This document shows positions 36,411-50,100 of a stretch of 64,000 bases of DNA, in pieces. Position 1 is the first letter of the stretch; every line of letters begins with the position of its first letter. Both the position numbers and the translations under genes were made by a program. The DNA comes from Henricia sp. BOLD:AAB3569 (Eukaryota > Echinodermata > Asteroidea > Spinulosida > Echinasteridae). The notes beneath the pieces were generated by a model, which saw only the letters and a program-made list of their open reading frames with translations, had not been told where the DNA came from and did no database searches. The stretch spans positions 1 through 64,000 of the forward strand of contig JBBELK010001629.1 of NCBI GenBank assembly GCA_037783545.1, in the 5' to 3' direction.

Positions 36411-39400
36411 TGACTGCTCTCACGCAAACCGTGGCTGTCTGTACACACCTCTTTGGGGTACTCCTGAGTTGTGCGCATGCTCAGTCATTCGGACTGTCGT
36501 TAACGCACCGCAGTTTGGCTCGGCAATTTGGTCAAAGTGTGGTCCAAACGTCGGCAAATTTGGAGGTCGAAAAATGTTCCGACGAACTTCAAATTTTGCA
36601 TGCCCTAAACTCTCTATATTGCGCACTTGTCATAAAAAAATTACAGACTTTCGCCGGGAAATGGCAGAGAAATTTAAAAGTTTAGAAAAAACTGGGTTGA
36701 GGCTTCCTGACTGCTCTCACGCAAACCGTGGCTGTCTGTACACACCTCTTTGGGGTACTCCTGAGTTGTGCGCATGCTCAGTCATTCGGACTGTCGTTAA
36801 CGCACCGCAGTTTGGCTCGGCAATTTGGTCAAAGTGTGGTCCAAACGTCGGCAAATTTGGAGGTCGAAAAATGTTTCGACGAACTTCAAATTGTGCATGC
36901 CCTAAACTCTCTATATTGCGCACTTGTCATAAAAAATTGACAGACTTTCGCCGGGAAATGGCAGAGAAATTTCAAAGTTTAGAAAAAACTGGGTTGAGGC
37001 TTCCTGACTGCTCTCACGCAAACCGTGGCTGTCTGTACACACCTCTTTGGGGTACTCCTGAGTTGTGCGCATGCTCAGTCATTCGGACTGTCGTTAACGC
37101 ACCGCAGTTTGGCTCGGCAATTTGGTCAAAGTGTGGTCCAAACGTCGGCAAATTTGGAGGTCGAAAAATGTTCCGACTAACTTCAAATTTTGCATGCCCT
37201 AAACTCTCTATATTGCGCACTTGTCATAAAAAATTGACAGACTTTCGCCGGGAAATGGCAGAGAAATTTAAAAGTTTAGAAAAAACTGGGTTGAGGCTTC
37301 CTGACTGCTCTCACGCAAACCGTGGCTGTCTGTACACACCTCTTTGGGGTACTCCTGAGTTGTGCGCATGCTCAGTCATTCGGACTGTCGTTAACGCACC
37401 GCAGTTTGGCTCGGCAATTTGGTCAAAGTGTGGTCCAAACGTCGGCAAATTTGGAGGTCGAAAAATGTTCCGACGAACTTCAAATTGTGCATGCCCTAAA
37501 CTCTCTATATTGCGCACTTGTCATAAAAAATTGACAGACTTTCGCCGGGAAATGGCAGAGAAATTTATAAGTTTAGAAAAAACTGGGTTGAGGCTTCCTG
37601 ACTGCTCTCACGCAAACCGTGGCTGTCTGTACACACCTCTTTAGGGTACTCCTGAGTTGTGCGCATGCTCAGTCATTCGGACTGTCGTTAACGCACCGCA
37701 GTTTGGCTCGGCAATTTGGTCAAAGTGTGGTCCAAACGTCGGCAAATTTGGAGGTCGAAAAATGTTCCGACGAACTTCAAATTTTGCATGCCCTAAACTC
37801 TCTATATTGCGCACTTGTCATAAAAAATTGACAGACTTTCGCCGGGAAATGGCAGAGAAATTTCAAAGTTTAGAAAAAACTGGGTTGAGGCTTCCTGACT
37901 GCTCTCACGCAAACCGTGGCTGTCTGTACACACCTCTTTGGGGTACTCCTGAGTTGTGCGCATGCTCAGTCATTCGGACTGTCGTTAACGCACCGCAGTT
38001 TGGCTCGGCAATTTGGTCAAAGTGTGGTCCAAACGTCGGCAAATTTAGAGGTCGAAAAATGTTCCGACGAACTTCAAATTTCGCATGCCCTAAACTCTCT
38101 ACATTGCGCACTTGTCATAAAAAATTGACAGACTTTCGCCGGGAAATGGCAGAGAAATTTCAAAGTTTAGAAAAAACTGGGTTGAGGCTTCCTGACTGCT
38201 CTCACGCAAACCGTGGCTGTCTGTACACACTTCTTTGGGGTACTCCTGAGTTGTGCGCATGCTCAGTCATTCGGACTGTCGTTAACGCACCGCAGTTTGG
38301 CTCGGCAATTTGGTCAAAGTGTGGTCCAAACGTCGGCAAATTTGGAGGTCGAAAAATGTTCCGACGAACTTCAAATTGTGCATGCCCTAAACTCTCTATA
38401 TTGCGCACTTGTCATAAAAAATTGACAGACTTTCGCCGGGAAATGGCAGAGAAATTTCAAAGTTTAGAAAAAACTGGGTTGAGGCTTCCTGACTGCTCTC
38501 ACGCAAACCGTGGCTGTCTGTACACACCTCTTTGGGGTACTCCTGAGTTGTGCGCATGCTCAGTCATTCGGACTGTCGTTAACGCACCGCAGTTTGGCTC
38601 GGCAATTTGGTCAAAGTGTGGTCCAAACGTCGGCAAATTTGGAGGTCGAAAAATGTTCCGACGAACTTCAAATTGTGCATGCCCTAAACTCTCTATATTG
38701 CGCACTTGTCATAAAAAAATTGACAGACTTTCGCCGGGAAATGGCAGAGAAATTTCAAAGTTTAGAAAAAACTGGGTTGAGCCTTCTTGACTGCTCTCAC
38801 GCAAACCGTGGCTGTCTGTACACACCTCTTTTGGGTACTCCTGAGTTGTGCGCATGCTCAGTCATTCGGACTGTCGTTAACGCACCGCAGTTTGGCTCGG
38901 CAATTTGGTCAAAGTGTGGTCCAAACGTCGGCAAATTTGGAGGTCGAAAAATGTTCCGACGAACTTCAAATTGTGCATGCCCTAAACTCTCTATATTGCG
39001 CACTTGTCATAAAAAATTGACAGACTTTCGCCGGGAAATGGCAGAGAAATTTCAAAGTTTAGAAAAAACTGGGTTGAGGCTTCCTGACTGCTCTCACGCA
39101 AACCGTGGCTGTCTGTACACACCTCTTTAGGGTACTCCTGAGTTGTGCGCATGCTCAGTCATTCGGACTGTCGTTAACGCACCGCAGTTTGGCTCGGCAA
39201 TTTGGTCAAAGTGTGGTCCAAACGTCGGCAAATTTGGAGGTCGAAAAATGTTCCGACGAACTTCAAATTGTGCATGCCCTAAACTCTCTATATTGCGCAC
39301 TTGTCATAACAAATTGACAGACTTTCGCCGGGAAATGGAACAGAAATTTCAAAGTTTAGAAAAAACTGGGTTGAGGCTTCCTGACTGCTCTCACGCAAAC

Positions 39401-39975
39401 CGTGGCTGTCTGTACACACCTCTTTGGGGTACTCCTGAGTTGTGCGCATGCTCAGTCATTCGGACTGTCGTTAACGCACCGCAGTTTGGCTCGGCAATTT
39501 GGTCAAAGTGTGGTCCAAACGTCGGCAAATTTGGAGGTCGAAAAATGTTCCGACGAACTTCAAATTTTGCATGCCCTAAACTCTCTATATTGCGCACTTG
39601 TCATAAAAAATTGACAGACTTTCGCCGGGAAATGGCATAGAAATTTCAAAGTTTAGAAAAAACTGGGTTGAGGCTTCCTGACTGCTCTCACGCAAACCGT
39701 GGCTGTCTGTACACACCTCTTTGGGGTACTCCTGAGTTGTGCGCATGCTCAGTCATTCGGACTGTCGTTAACGCACCGCAGTTTGGCTCGGCAATTTGGT
39801 CAAAGTGTGGTCCAAACGTCGGCAAATTTGGAGGTCGAAAAATGTTCCGACGAACTTTAAATTTTGCATGCCCTAAACTCTCTATATTGCGCACTTGTCA
39901 TAAAAAATTGACAGACTTTCGCCGGGAAATGGCAGAGAAATTTCAAAGTTTAGAAAAAACTGGGTTGAGGCTTCC
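36411..39975 (+). repeat. Twelve-monomer composite block (3565 bp)
   Basis: Begins like copy D (36411 with AAAAAAATTACAG; 36708; 37005 with private CCGACTAAC; 37302 with private TTTATAAG). It then has an amber unit at 37599 (TAG at 37642), units with private changes at 37896 (TTTAGAGG, CTACATTG) and 38193 (ACACTTCTTTGG), a CAAATTGTGC unit at 38490 with expanded A7, a CTTTTGGGT unit at 38788 (GAGCCTTC just before it), a second amber unit at 39085 (TAG at 39128, CATAACAAA, GGAACAGAAA), 39382 (private GGCATAG) and a CTTTAAATTTT unit at 39679. It reads as a D-type start joined to a B/C-type end. Confidence 0.75.
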
Positions 39976-41163
39976 TGACTGCTCTCACGCAAACCGTGGC
40001 TGTCTGTACACACCTCTTTGGGGTACTCCTGAGTTGTGCGCATGCTCAGTCATTCGGACTGTCGTTAACGCACCGCAGTTTGGCTCGGCAATTTGGTCAA
40101 AGTGTGGTCCAAACGTCGGCAAATTTGGAGGTCGAAAAATGTTCCGACGAACTTCAAATTGTGCATGCCCTAAACTCTCTATATTGCGCACTTGTCATAA
40201 AAAATTGACAGACTTTCGCCGGAAAATGGCAGAGAAATTTCAAAGTTTAGAAAAAACTGGGTTGAGGCTTCCTGACTGCTCTCACGCAAACCGTGGCTGT
40301 CTGTACACACCTCTTTGGGGTACTCCTGAGTTGTGCGCATGCTCAGTCATTCGGACTGTCGTTAACGCACCGCAGTTTGGCTCGGCAATTTGGTCAAAGT
40401 GTGGTCCAAACGTCGGCAAATTTGGAGGTCGAAAAATGTTCCGACGAACTTCAAATTTTGCATGCCCTAAACTCTCTATATTGCGCACTTGTCATAAAAA
40501 ATTGACAGACTTTCGCCGGGAAATGGCAGAGAAATTTAAAAGTTTAGAAAAAACTGGGTTGAGGCTTCCTGACTGCTCTCACGCAAACCGTGGCTGTCTG
40601 TACACACCTCTTTGGGGTACTCCTGAGTTGTGCGCATGCTCAGTCATTCGGACTGTCGTTAACGCACCGCAGTTTGGCTCGGCAATTTGGTCAAAGTGTG
40701 GTCCAAACGTCGGCAAATTTGGAGGTCGAAAAATGTTCCGACGAACTTCAAATTGTGCATGCCCTAAACTCTCTATATTGCGCACTTGTCATAAAAAATT
40801 GACAGACTTTCGCCGGGAAATGGCAGAGAAATTTCAAAGTTTAGAAAAAACTGGGTTGAGGCTTCCTGACTGCTCTCACGCAAACCGTGGCTGTCTGTAC
40901 ACACCTCTTTAGGGTACTCCTGAGTTGTGCGCATGCTCAGTCATTCGGACTGTCGTTAACGCACCGCAGTTTGGCTCGGCAATTTGGTCAAAGTGTGGTC
41001 CAAACGTCGGCAAATTTGGAGGTCGAAAAATGTTCCGACGAACTTCAAATTTTGCATGCCCTAAACTCTCTATATTGCGCACTTGTCATAAAAAATTGAC
41101 AGACTTTCGCCGGGAAATGGCAGAGAAATTTCAAAGTTTAGAAAAAACTGGGTTGAGGCTTCC
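39976..41163 (+). repeat. Truncated HOR segment before the ragged domain
   Basis: Four units: 39976 (CAAATTGTGC, private CCGGAAAATGG), 40273 (AATTTAAAAG), 40570 (CAAATTGTGC) and 40867 (amber unit, TAG at 40910). The order matches 36708-37895, so this is a partial third copy of the D-type start. After 41163 the ordered pattern is lost and small indels become frequent. Confidence 0.75.
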
Positions 41164-44100
41164 TGACTGCCTCACGCAAACCGTGGCTGTCTGTACACAC
41201 CTCTTTGGGGTACTCCTGAGTTGTGCGCATGCTCAGTCATTCGGACTGTCGTTAACGCTACCGCAGTTTGGCTCGGCAATTTGGTCAAAGTGTGGTCCAA
41301 ACGTCGGCAAATTTGGAGGTCGAAAAATGTTCCGACGAACTTCAAATTTTGCATGCCCTAAACTCTCTATATTGCGCACTTGTCATAAAAAATTGACAGA
41401 CTTTCGCCGGGAAATGGCAGAGAAATTTCAAAGTTTAGAAAAAACTGGGTTGAGGCTTCCTGACTGCTCTCACGCAAACCGTGGCTGTCTGTACACACCT
41501 CTTTGGGGTACTCCTGAGTTGTGCGCATGCTCAGTCATTCGGACTGTCGTTAACGCACCGCAGTTTGGCTCGGCAATTTGGTCAAAGTGTGGTCCAAACG
41601 TCGGCAAATTTGGAGGTCGAAAAATGTTCCGACGAACTTCAAATTTTGCATGCCCTAAACTCTCTATATTGCGCACTTGTCATAAAAAATTGACAGACTT
41701 TCGCCGGGAAATGGCAGAGAAATTTCAAAGTTTAGAAAAAACTGGGTTGAGGCTTCCTGACTGCTCTCACGCAAACCGTGGCTGTCTGTACACACCTCTT
41801 TGGGGTACTCCTGAGTTGTGCGCATGCTCAGTCATTCGGACTGTCGTTAACGCACCGCAGTTTGGCTCGGCAATTTGGTCAAAGTGTGGTCCAAACGTCG
41901 GCAAATTTGGAGGTCGAAAAATGTTCCGACGAACTTCAAATTTTGCATGCCCTAAACTCTCTATATTGCGCACTTGTCATAAAAAATTGACAGACTTTCG
42001 CCGGGAAATGGCAGAGAAATTTCAAAGTTTAGAAAAAACTGGGTTGAGGCTTCCTGACTGCTCTCACGCAAACCGTGGCTGTCTGTACACACCTCTTTGG
42101 GGTACTCCTGAGTTGTGCGCATGCTCAGTCATTCGGACTGTCGTTAACGCACCGCAGTTTGGCTCGGCAATTTGGTCAAAGTGTGGTCCAAACGTCGGCA
42201 AATTTGGAGGTCGAAAAATGTTCCGACGAACTTCAAATTTTGCATGCCCTAAACTCTCTATATTGCGCACTTGTCATAAAAAATTACCAGACTTTCGCCG
42301 GGAAATGGCAGAGAAATTTTAAAGTTTAGAAAAAACTGGGTTGAGGCTTCCTGACTGCTCTCACGCAAACCGTGGCTGTCTGTACACACCTCTTTGGGGT
42401 ACTCCTGAGTTGTGCGCATGCTCAGTCATTCGGACTGTCGTTAACGCACCGCAGTTTGGCTCGGCAATTTGGTCAAAGTGTGGTCCAAACGTCGGCAAAT
42501 TTGGAGGTCGAAAAATGTTCCGACGAACTTCAAATTTTGCATGCCCTAAACTCTCTATATTGCGCACTTGTCATACAAAATTGACAGACTTTCGCCGGGA
42601 AATGGCAGAGAAATTTCAAAGTTTAGAAAAACTGGGTTGAGGCTTCCTGACTGCTCTCACGCAAACTGTGGCTGTCTGTACACACCCTCCTTGGGGTACT
42701 CCTGAGTTGTGCGCATGCTCAGTCATTCGGACTGTCGTTAACGCACCGCAGTTTGGCTCGGCAATTTGGTCAAAGTGTGTCCAAACGTCGGCAAATTTGG
42801 AGGTCGAAAAATGTTCCGACGAACTTCAAATTTTGCATGCCCTAAACTCTCTATATTGCGCACTTGTCATAAAAAATTGACAGACTTTCGCCGGGAAATG
42901 GCAGAGAAATTTCAAAGTTTAGAAAAAACTGGGTTGAGGCTTCCTGACTGCTCTCACGCAAACCGTGGCTGTCTGTACACACCTCTTTGGGGTACTCCTG
43001 AGTTGTGCGCATGCTCAGTCATTCGGACTGTCGTTAACGCACCGCAGTTTGGCTCGGCAATTTGGTCAAAGTGTGGTCCAAACGTCGGCAAATTTGGAGG
43101 TCGAAAATGTTCCGACGAACTTCAAATTTTGCATGCCCTAAACTCTCTATATTGCGCACTTGTCATAACAAAATTGACAGACTTTCGCCGGAAATGGCAG
43201 AGAAATTTTAAAGTTTAGAAAAAACTGGGTTGAGGCTTCCTGACTGCTCTCACGCAAACCGTGGCTGTCTGTACACACCTCTTTGGGGTACTCCTGAGTT
43301 GTGCGCATGCTCAGTCATTCGGACTGTCGTTAACGCACCGCAGTTTGGCTCGGCAATTTGGTCAAAGTGTGGTCCAAACGTCGGCAAATTTGGAGGTCGA
43401 AAAATGTTCCGACGAACTTCAAATTTTGCATGCCCTAAACTCTCTATATTGCGCACTTGTCATAAAAAATTGACAGACTTTCGCCGGGAAATGGCAGAGA
43501 AATTTCAAAGTTTAGAAAAAACTGGGTTGAGGCTTCCTGACTGCTCTCACGCATACCGTGGCTGTCTGTACACACCTCTTTGGGGTACTCCTGAGTTGTG
43601 CGCATGCTCAGTCATTCGGACTGTCGTTAACGCACCGCAGTTTGGCTCGGCAATTTGGTCAAAGTGTGGTCCAAACGTCGGCAAATTTGGAGGTCGAAAA
43701 ATGTTCCGACGAACTTCAAATTTTGCATGCCCTAAACTCTCTATATTGCGCACTTGTCATAAAAAATTGACAGACTTTCGCCAGGAAATGGCAGAGAAAT
43801 TTCAAAGTTTAGAAAAACTGGGTTGAGGCTTCCTGACTGCTCTCACGCAAACCGTGGCTGTCTGTACACACCTCTTTGGGGTACTCCTGAGTTGTGCGCA
43901 TGCTCAGTCATTCGGACTGTCGTTAACGCACCACAGTTTGGCTCGGCAATTTGGTCAAAGTGTGGTCCAAACGTCGGCAAATTTGGAGGTCGAAAAATGT
44001 TCCGACGAACTTCAAATTTTGCATGCCCTAAACTCTCTATATTGCGCACTTGTCATAAAAAATTGACAGACTTTCGCCGGGAAATGGCAGAGAAATTTCA

Positions 44101-47100
44101 AAGTTTAGAAAAAACTGGGTTGAGGCTTCCTGACTGCTCTCACGCAAACCGTGGCTGTCTGTACACACCTCTTTGGGGTACTCCTGAGTTGTGCGCATGC
44201 TCAGTCATTCGGACTGTCGTTAACGCACCGCAGTTTGGCTCGGCAATTTGGTCAAAGTGTGGTCCAAACGTCGGCAAATTTGGAGGTCGAAAAATGTTCC
44301 GACGAACTTCAAATTTTGCATGCCCTAAACTCTTATATTGCGCACTTGTCATACAAAATTGACAGACTTTCGCCGGGAAATGGCAGAGAAATTTCAAAGT
44401 TTAGAAAAAACTGGGTTGAGGCTTCCTGACTGCTCTCACGCAAACCGTGGCTGTCTGTACACACCTCTTTGGGGTACTCCTGAGTTGTGCGCATGCTCAG
44501 TCATTCGGACTGTCGTTAACGCACCGCAGTTTGGCTCGGCAATTTGGTCAAAGTGTGGTCCAAACGTCGGCAAATTTGGAGGTCGAAAAATGTTCCGACG
44601 AACTTCAAATTTTGCATGCCCTAAACTCTCTATATTGCGCACTTGTCATAAAAAATTGACAGACTTCGCCGGGAAATGGCAGAGAAATTTCAAAGTTTAG
44701 AAAAAACTGGGTTGAGGCTTCCTGACTGCTCTCACGCAAACCGTGGCTGTCTGTACACACCTCTTTGGGGTACTCCTGAGTTGTGCGCATGCTCAGTCAT
44801 TCGGACTGTCGTTAACGCACGCAGTTTGGCTCGGCAATTTGGTCAAAGTGTGGTCCAAACGTCGGCAAATTTGGAGGTCGAAAATGTTCCGACGAACTTC
44901 AAATTTTGCATGCCCTAAACTCTCTATATTGCGCACTTGTCATAAAAAATTGACAGACTTTCGCCAGGAAATGGCAGAGAAATTTCAAAGTTTAGAAAAA
45001 ACTGGGTTGACGCTTACTGACTGCTCTCACGCAAACCGTGGCTGTCTGTACACACCTCTTTGGGGTACTCCTGAGTTGTGCGCATGCTCAGTCATTCGGA
45101 CTGTCGTTAACGCACCGCAGTTTGGCTCGGCAATTTGGTCAAAGTGTGGTCCAAACGTCGGCAAATTTGGAGGTCGAAAATGTTCCGACGAACTTCAAAT
45201 TTTGCATGCCCTAAACTCTCTATATTGCGCACTTGTCATAAAAAAATTGACAGACTTTCGGCCGGGAAATGGCAGAGAAATTGTAAAGTTTAGAAAAAAC
45301 TGGGTTGAGGCTTCCTGACTGCTCTCACGCAAACCGTGGCTGTCTGTACACACCTCTTTGGGGTACTCCTGAGTTGTGCGCATGCTCAGTCATTCGGACT
45401 GTCGTTAACGCACCGCAGTTTGGCTCGGCAATTTGGTCAAAGTGTGGTCCAAACGTCGGCAAATTTGGAGGTCGAAAAATGTTCCGACGAACTTCAAATT
45501 TTGCATGCCCTAAACTCACTATATTGCGCACTTGTCATAAAAAATTGACAGACTTTCGCCGGGAAATGGCAGAGAAATTTCAAAGTTTAGAAAAAACTGG
45601 GTTGAGGCTTCCTGACTGCTCTCACGCAAACCGTGGCTGTCTGTACACACCTCTTTGGGGTACTCCTGAGTTGTGCGCATGCTCAGTCATTCGGACTGTC
45701 GTTAACGCACCGCAGTTTGGCTCGGCAATTTGGTCAAAGTGTGGTCCAAACGTCGGCAAATTTGGAGGTCGAAAAATGTTCCGACGAACTTCAAATTTTG
45801 CATGCCCTAAACTCTCTATATTGCGCACTTGTCATAAAAAATTGACAGACTTTCGCCGGGAAATGGCACAGAAATTTCAAAGTTTAGAAAAAACTGGGTT
45901 GAGGCTTCCTGACTGCTCTCACGCAAACCGTGGCTGTCTGTACACACCTCTTTGGGGTACTCCTGAGTTGTGCGCATGCTCAGTCATTCGGACTGTCGTT
46001 AACGCACCGCAGTTTGGCTCGGCAATTTGGTCAAAGTGTGGTCCAAACGTCGGCAAATTTGGAGGTCGAAAAATGTTCCGACGAACTTCAAATTTTGCAT
46101 GCCTAAACTCTCTATATTGCGCACTTGTCATAAAAAATTGACAGACTTTCGCCGGGAAATGGCAGAGAAATTTCAAAGTTTAGAAAAAACTGGGTTGAGG
46201 CTTCCTGACTGCTCTCACGCAAACCGTGGCTGTCTGTACACACCTCTTTGGGGTACTCCTGAGTTGTGCGCATGCTCAGTCATTCGGACTGTCGTTAACG
46301 CACCGCAGTTTGGCTCGGCAATTTGGTCAAAGTGTGGTCCAAACGTCGGCAAATTTGGAGGTCGAAAAATGTTCCGACGAACTTCAAATTTTGCATGCCT
46401 AAACTCTCTATATTGCGCACTTGTCATAAAAAATTGACAGACTTTCGCCGGGAAATGGCAGTGAAATTTCAAAGTTTAGAAAAAAACTGGGTTGAGGCTT
46501 CCTGACTGCTCTCACGCAAACCGTGGCTGTCTGTACACACCTCTTTGGGGTACTCCTGAGTTGTGCGCATGCTCAGTCATTCGGACTGTCGTTAACGCAC
46601 CGCAGTTTGGCTCGGCAATTTGGTCAAAGTGTGGTCCAAACGTCGGCAAATTTGGAGGTCGAAAAATGTTCCGACGAACTTCAAATTTTGCATGCCCTAA
46701 ACTCTCTATATTGCGCACTTGTCATAAAAATTGACAGACTTTCGCCGGGAAATGGCAGAGAAATTTCAAAGTTTAGAAAAAACTGGGTTGAGGCTTCCTG
46801 ACTGCTCTCACGCAAACCGTGGCTGTCTGTACACACCTCTTTGGGGTACTCCTGAGTTGTGCGCATGCTCAGTCATTCGGACTGTCGTTAACGCACCGCA
46901 GTTTGGCTCGGCGATTTGGTCAAAGTGTGGTCCAAACGTCGGCAAATTTGGAGGTCGAAAAATGTTCCGACGAACTTCAAATTTTGCATGCCCTAAACTC
47001 TCTATATTGCGCACTTGTCATAAAAAATTGACAGACTTTCGCCGGGAAATGGTAGAGAAATTTTAAAGTTTAGAAAAAACTGGGTTGAGGCTTCCTGACT

Positions 47101-50100
47101 GCTCTCACGCAAACCGTGGCTGTCTGTACACACCTCTTTGGGGTACTCCTGAGTTGTGCGCATGCTCAGTCATTCGGACTGTCGTCAACGCACCGCAGTT
47201 TGGCTCGGCAATTTGGTCAAAGTGTGGTCCAAACGTCGGCAAATTTGGAGGTCGAACAATTTCCGACGAACTTCAAATTTTGCATGCCCTAAACTCTCTA
47301 TATTGCGCACTTGTCATAAAAAAATTGACAGACTTTCGCCGGGAAATGGCAGAGAAATTTAAAGTTTAGAAAAAACTGGGTTGAGGCTTCCTGACTGCTC
47401 TCACGCAAACCGTGGCTGTCTGTACACACCTCTTTGGGGTACTCCTGAGTTGTGCGCATGCTCAGTCATTCGGGACTGTCGTTAACGCACCGCAGTTTGG
47501 CTCGGCAATTTGGTCAAAGTGTGGTCCAAACGTCGGCAAATTTGGAGGTCGAAAAATGTTCCGACGAACTTCAAATTTTGCATGCCCTAAACTCTCTATA
47601 TTGCGCACTTGTCATAAAAAATTGACAGACTTTCGCCGGGAAATGGCAGAGAAATTTCAAAGTTTAGAAAAAACTGGGTTGAGGCTTCCTGACTGCTCTC
47701 ACGCAAACCGTGGCTGTCTGTACACACCTCTTTGGGGTACTCCTGAGTTGTGCGCATGCTGCAGTCATTCGGACTGTCGTTAACGCACCGCAGTTTGGCT
47801 CGGCAATTTGGTCAAAGTGTGGTCCAAACGTCGGCAAATTTGGAGGTCGAAAAATGTTCCGACGAACTTCAAATTTTGCATGCCCTAAACTCTCTATATT
47901 GCGCACTTGTCATAAAAAATTGACAGACTTTCGCCGGGAAATGGCAGAGAAATTTTAAAGTTTAGAAAAAACTGGGTTGAGGCTTCCTGACTGCTCTCAC
48001 GCAAACCGTGGCTGTCTGTACACACCTCTTTGGGGTACTCCTGAGTTGTGCGCATGCTCAGTCATTCGGACTGTCGTCAACGCACCGCAGTTTGGCTCGG
48101 CAATTTGGTCAAAGTGTGGTCCAAACGTCGGCAAATTTGGAGGTCGAACAATTTTCCGACGAACTTCAAATTTTGCATGCCCTAAACTCTCTATATTGCG
48201 CACTTGTCATAAAAAAATTGACAGACTTTCGCCGGGAAATGGCAGAGAAATTTTAAAAGTTTAGAAAAAACTGGGTTGAGGCTTCCTGACTGCTCTCACG
48301 CAAACCGTGGCTGTCTGTACACACCTCTTTGGGGTACTCCTGAGTTGTGCGCATGCTCAGTCATTCGGACTGTCGTTAACGCACCGCAGTTTGGCTCGGC
48401 AATTTGGTCAAAGTGTGGTCCAAACGTCGGCAAATTTGGAGGTCGAAAAATGTTCCGACGAACTTCAAATTTTGCATGCCCTAAACTCTCTATATTGCGC
48501 ACTTGTCATAACAAATTGACAGACTTTCGCCGGGAAATGGCAGAGAAATTTCAAAGTTTAGAAAAAAACTGGGTTGAGGCTTCCTGACTGCTCTCACGCA
48601 AACCGTGGCTGTCTGTACACACCTCTTTGGGGTACTCCTGAGTTGTGCGCATGCTCAGTCATTCGGACTGTCGTTAACGCACCGCAGTTTGGCTCGGCAA
48701 TTTGGTCAAAGTGTGGTCCAAACGTCGGCAAATTTGGAGGTCGAAAAATGTTCCGACGAACTTCAAATTTTGCATGCCCTAAACTCTCTATATTGCGCAC
48801 TTGTCATAAAAATTGACAGACTTTCGCCGGGAAATGGCAGAGAAATTTCAAAGTTTAGAAAAAAACTGGGTTGAGGCTTCCTGACTGCTCTCACGCAAAC
48901 CGTGGCTGTCTGTACACACCTCTTTGGGGTACTCCTGAGTTGTGCGCATGCTCAGTCATTCGGACTGTCGTTAACGCACCGCAGTTTGGCTCGGCAATTT
49001 GGTCAAAGTGTGGTCCAAACGTCGGCAAATTTGGAGGTCGAAAAATGTTCCGACGAACTTCAAATTTTGCATGCCCTAAACTCTCTATATTGCGCACTTG
49101 TCATAAAAAATTGACAGACTTTCGCCGGGAAATGGCAGTGAAATTTCAAAGTTTAGAAAAAAACTGGGTTGAGGCTTCCTGACTGCTCTCACGCAAACCG
49201 TGGCTGTCTGTACACACCTCTTTGGGGTACTCCTGAGTTGTGCGCATGCTCAGTCATTCGGACTGTCGTTAACGCACCGCAGTTTGGCTCGGCAATTTGG
49301 TCAAAGTGTGGTCCAAACGTCGGCAAATTTGGAGGTCGAAAAATGTTCCGACGAACTTCAAATTTTGCATGCCCTAAACTCTCTATATTGCGCACTTGTC
49401 ATAAAAAATTGACAGACTTTCGCCGGGAAATGGCAGAGAAATTTCAAAGTTTAGAAAAAACTGGGTTGAGGCTTCCTGACTGCTCTCACGCAAACCGTGG
49501 CTGTCTGTACACACCTCTTTGGGGTACTCCTGAGTTGTGCGCATGCTCAGTCATTCGGACTGTCGTTAACGCACCGCAGTTTGGCTCGGCGATTTGGTCA
49601 AAGTGTGGTCCAAACGTCGGCAAATTTGGAGGTCGAAAAATGTTCCGACGAACTTCAAATTTTGCATGCCCTAAACTCTCTATATTGCGCACTTGTCATA
49701 AAAAATTGACAGACTTTCGCCGGGAAATGGCAGAGAAATTTCAAAGTTTAGAAAAAACTGGGTTGAGGCTTCCTGACTGCTCTCACGCAAACCGTGGCTG
49801 TCTGTACACACCTCTTTGGGGTACTCCTGAGTTGTGCGCATGCTCAGTCATTCGGACTGTCGTTAACGCACCGCAGTTTGGCTCGGCAATTTGGTCAAAG
49901 TGTGGTCCAAACGTCGGCAAATTTGGAGGTCGAAAAATGTTCCGACGAACTTCAAATTTTGCATGCCCTAAACTCTCTATATTGCGCACTTGTCATAAAA
50001 AATTGACAGACTTTCGCCGGGAAATGGCAGAGAAATTTCAAAGTTTAGAAAAAACTGGGTTGAGGCTTCCTGACTGCTCTCACGCAAACCGTGGCTGTCT

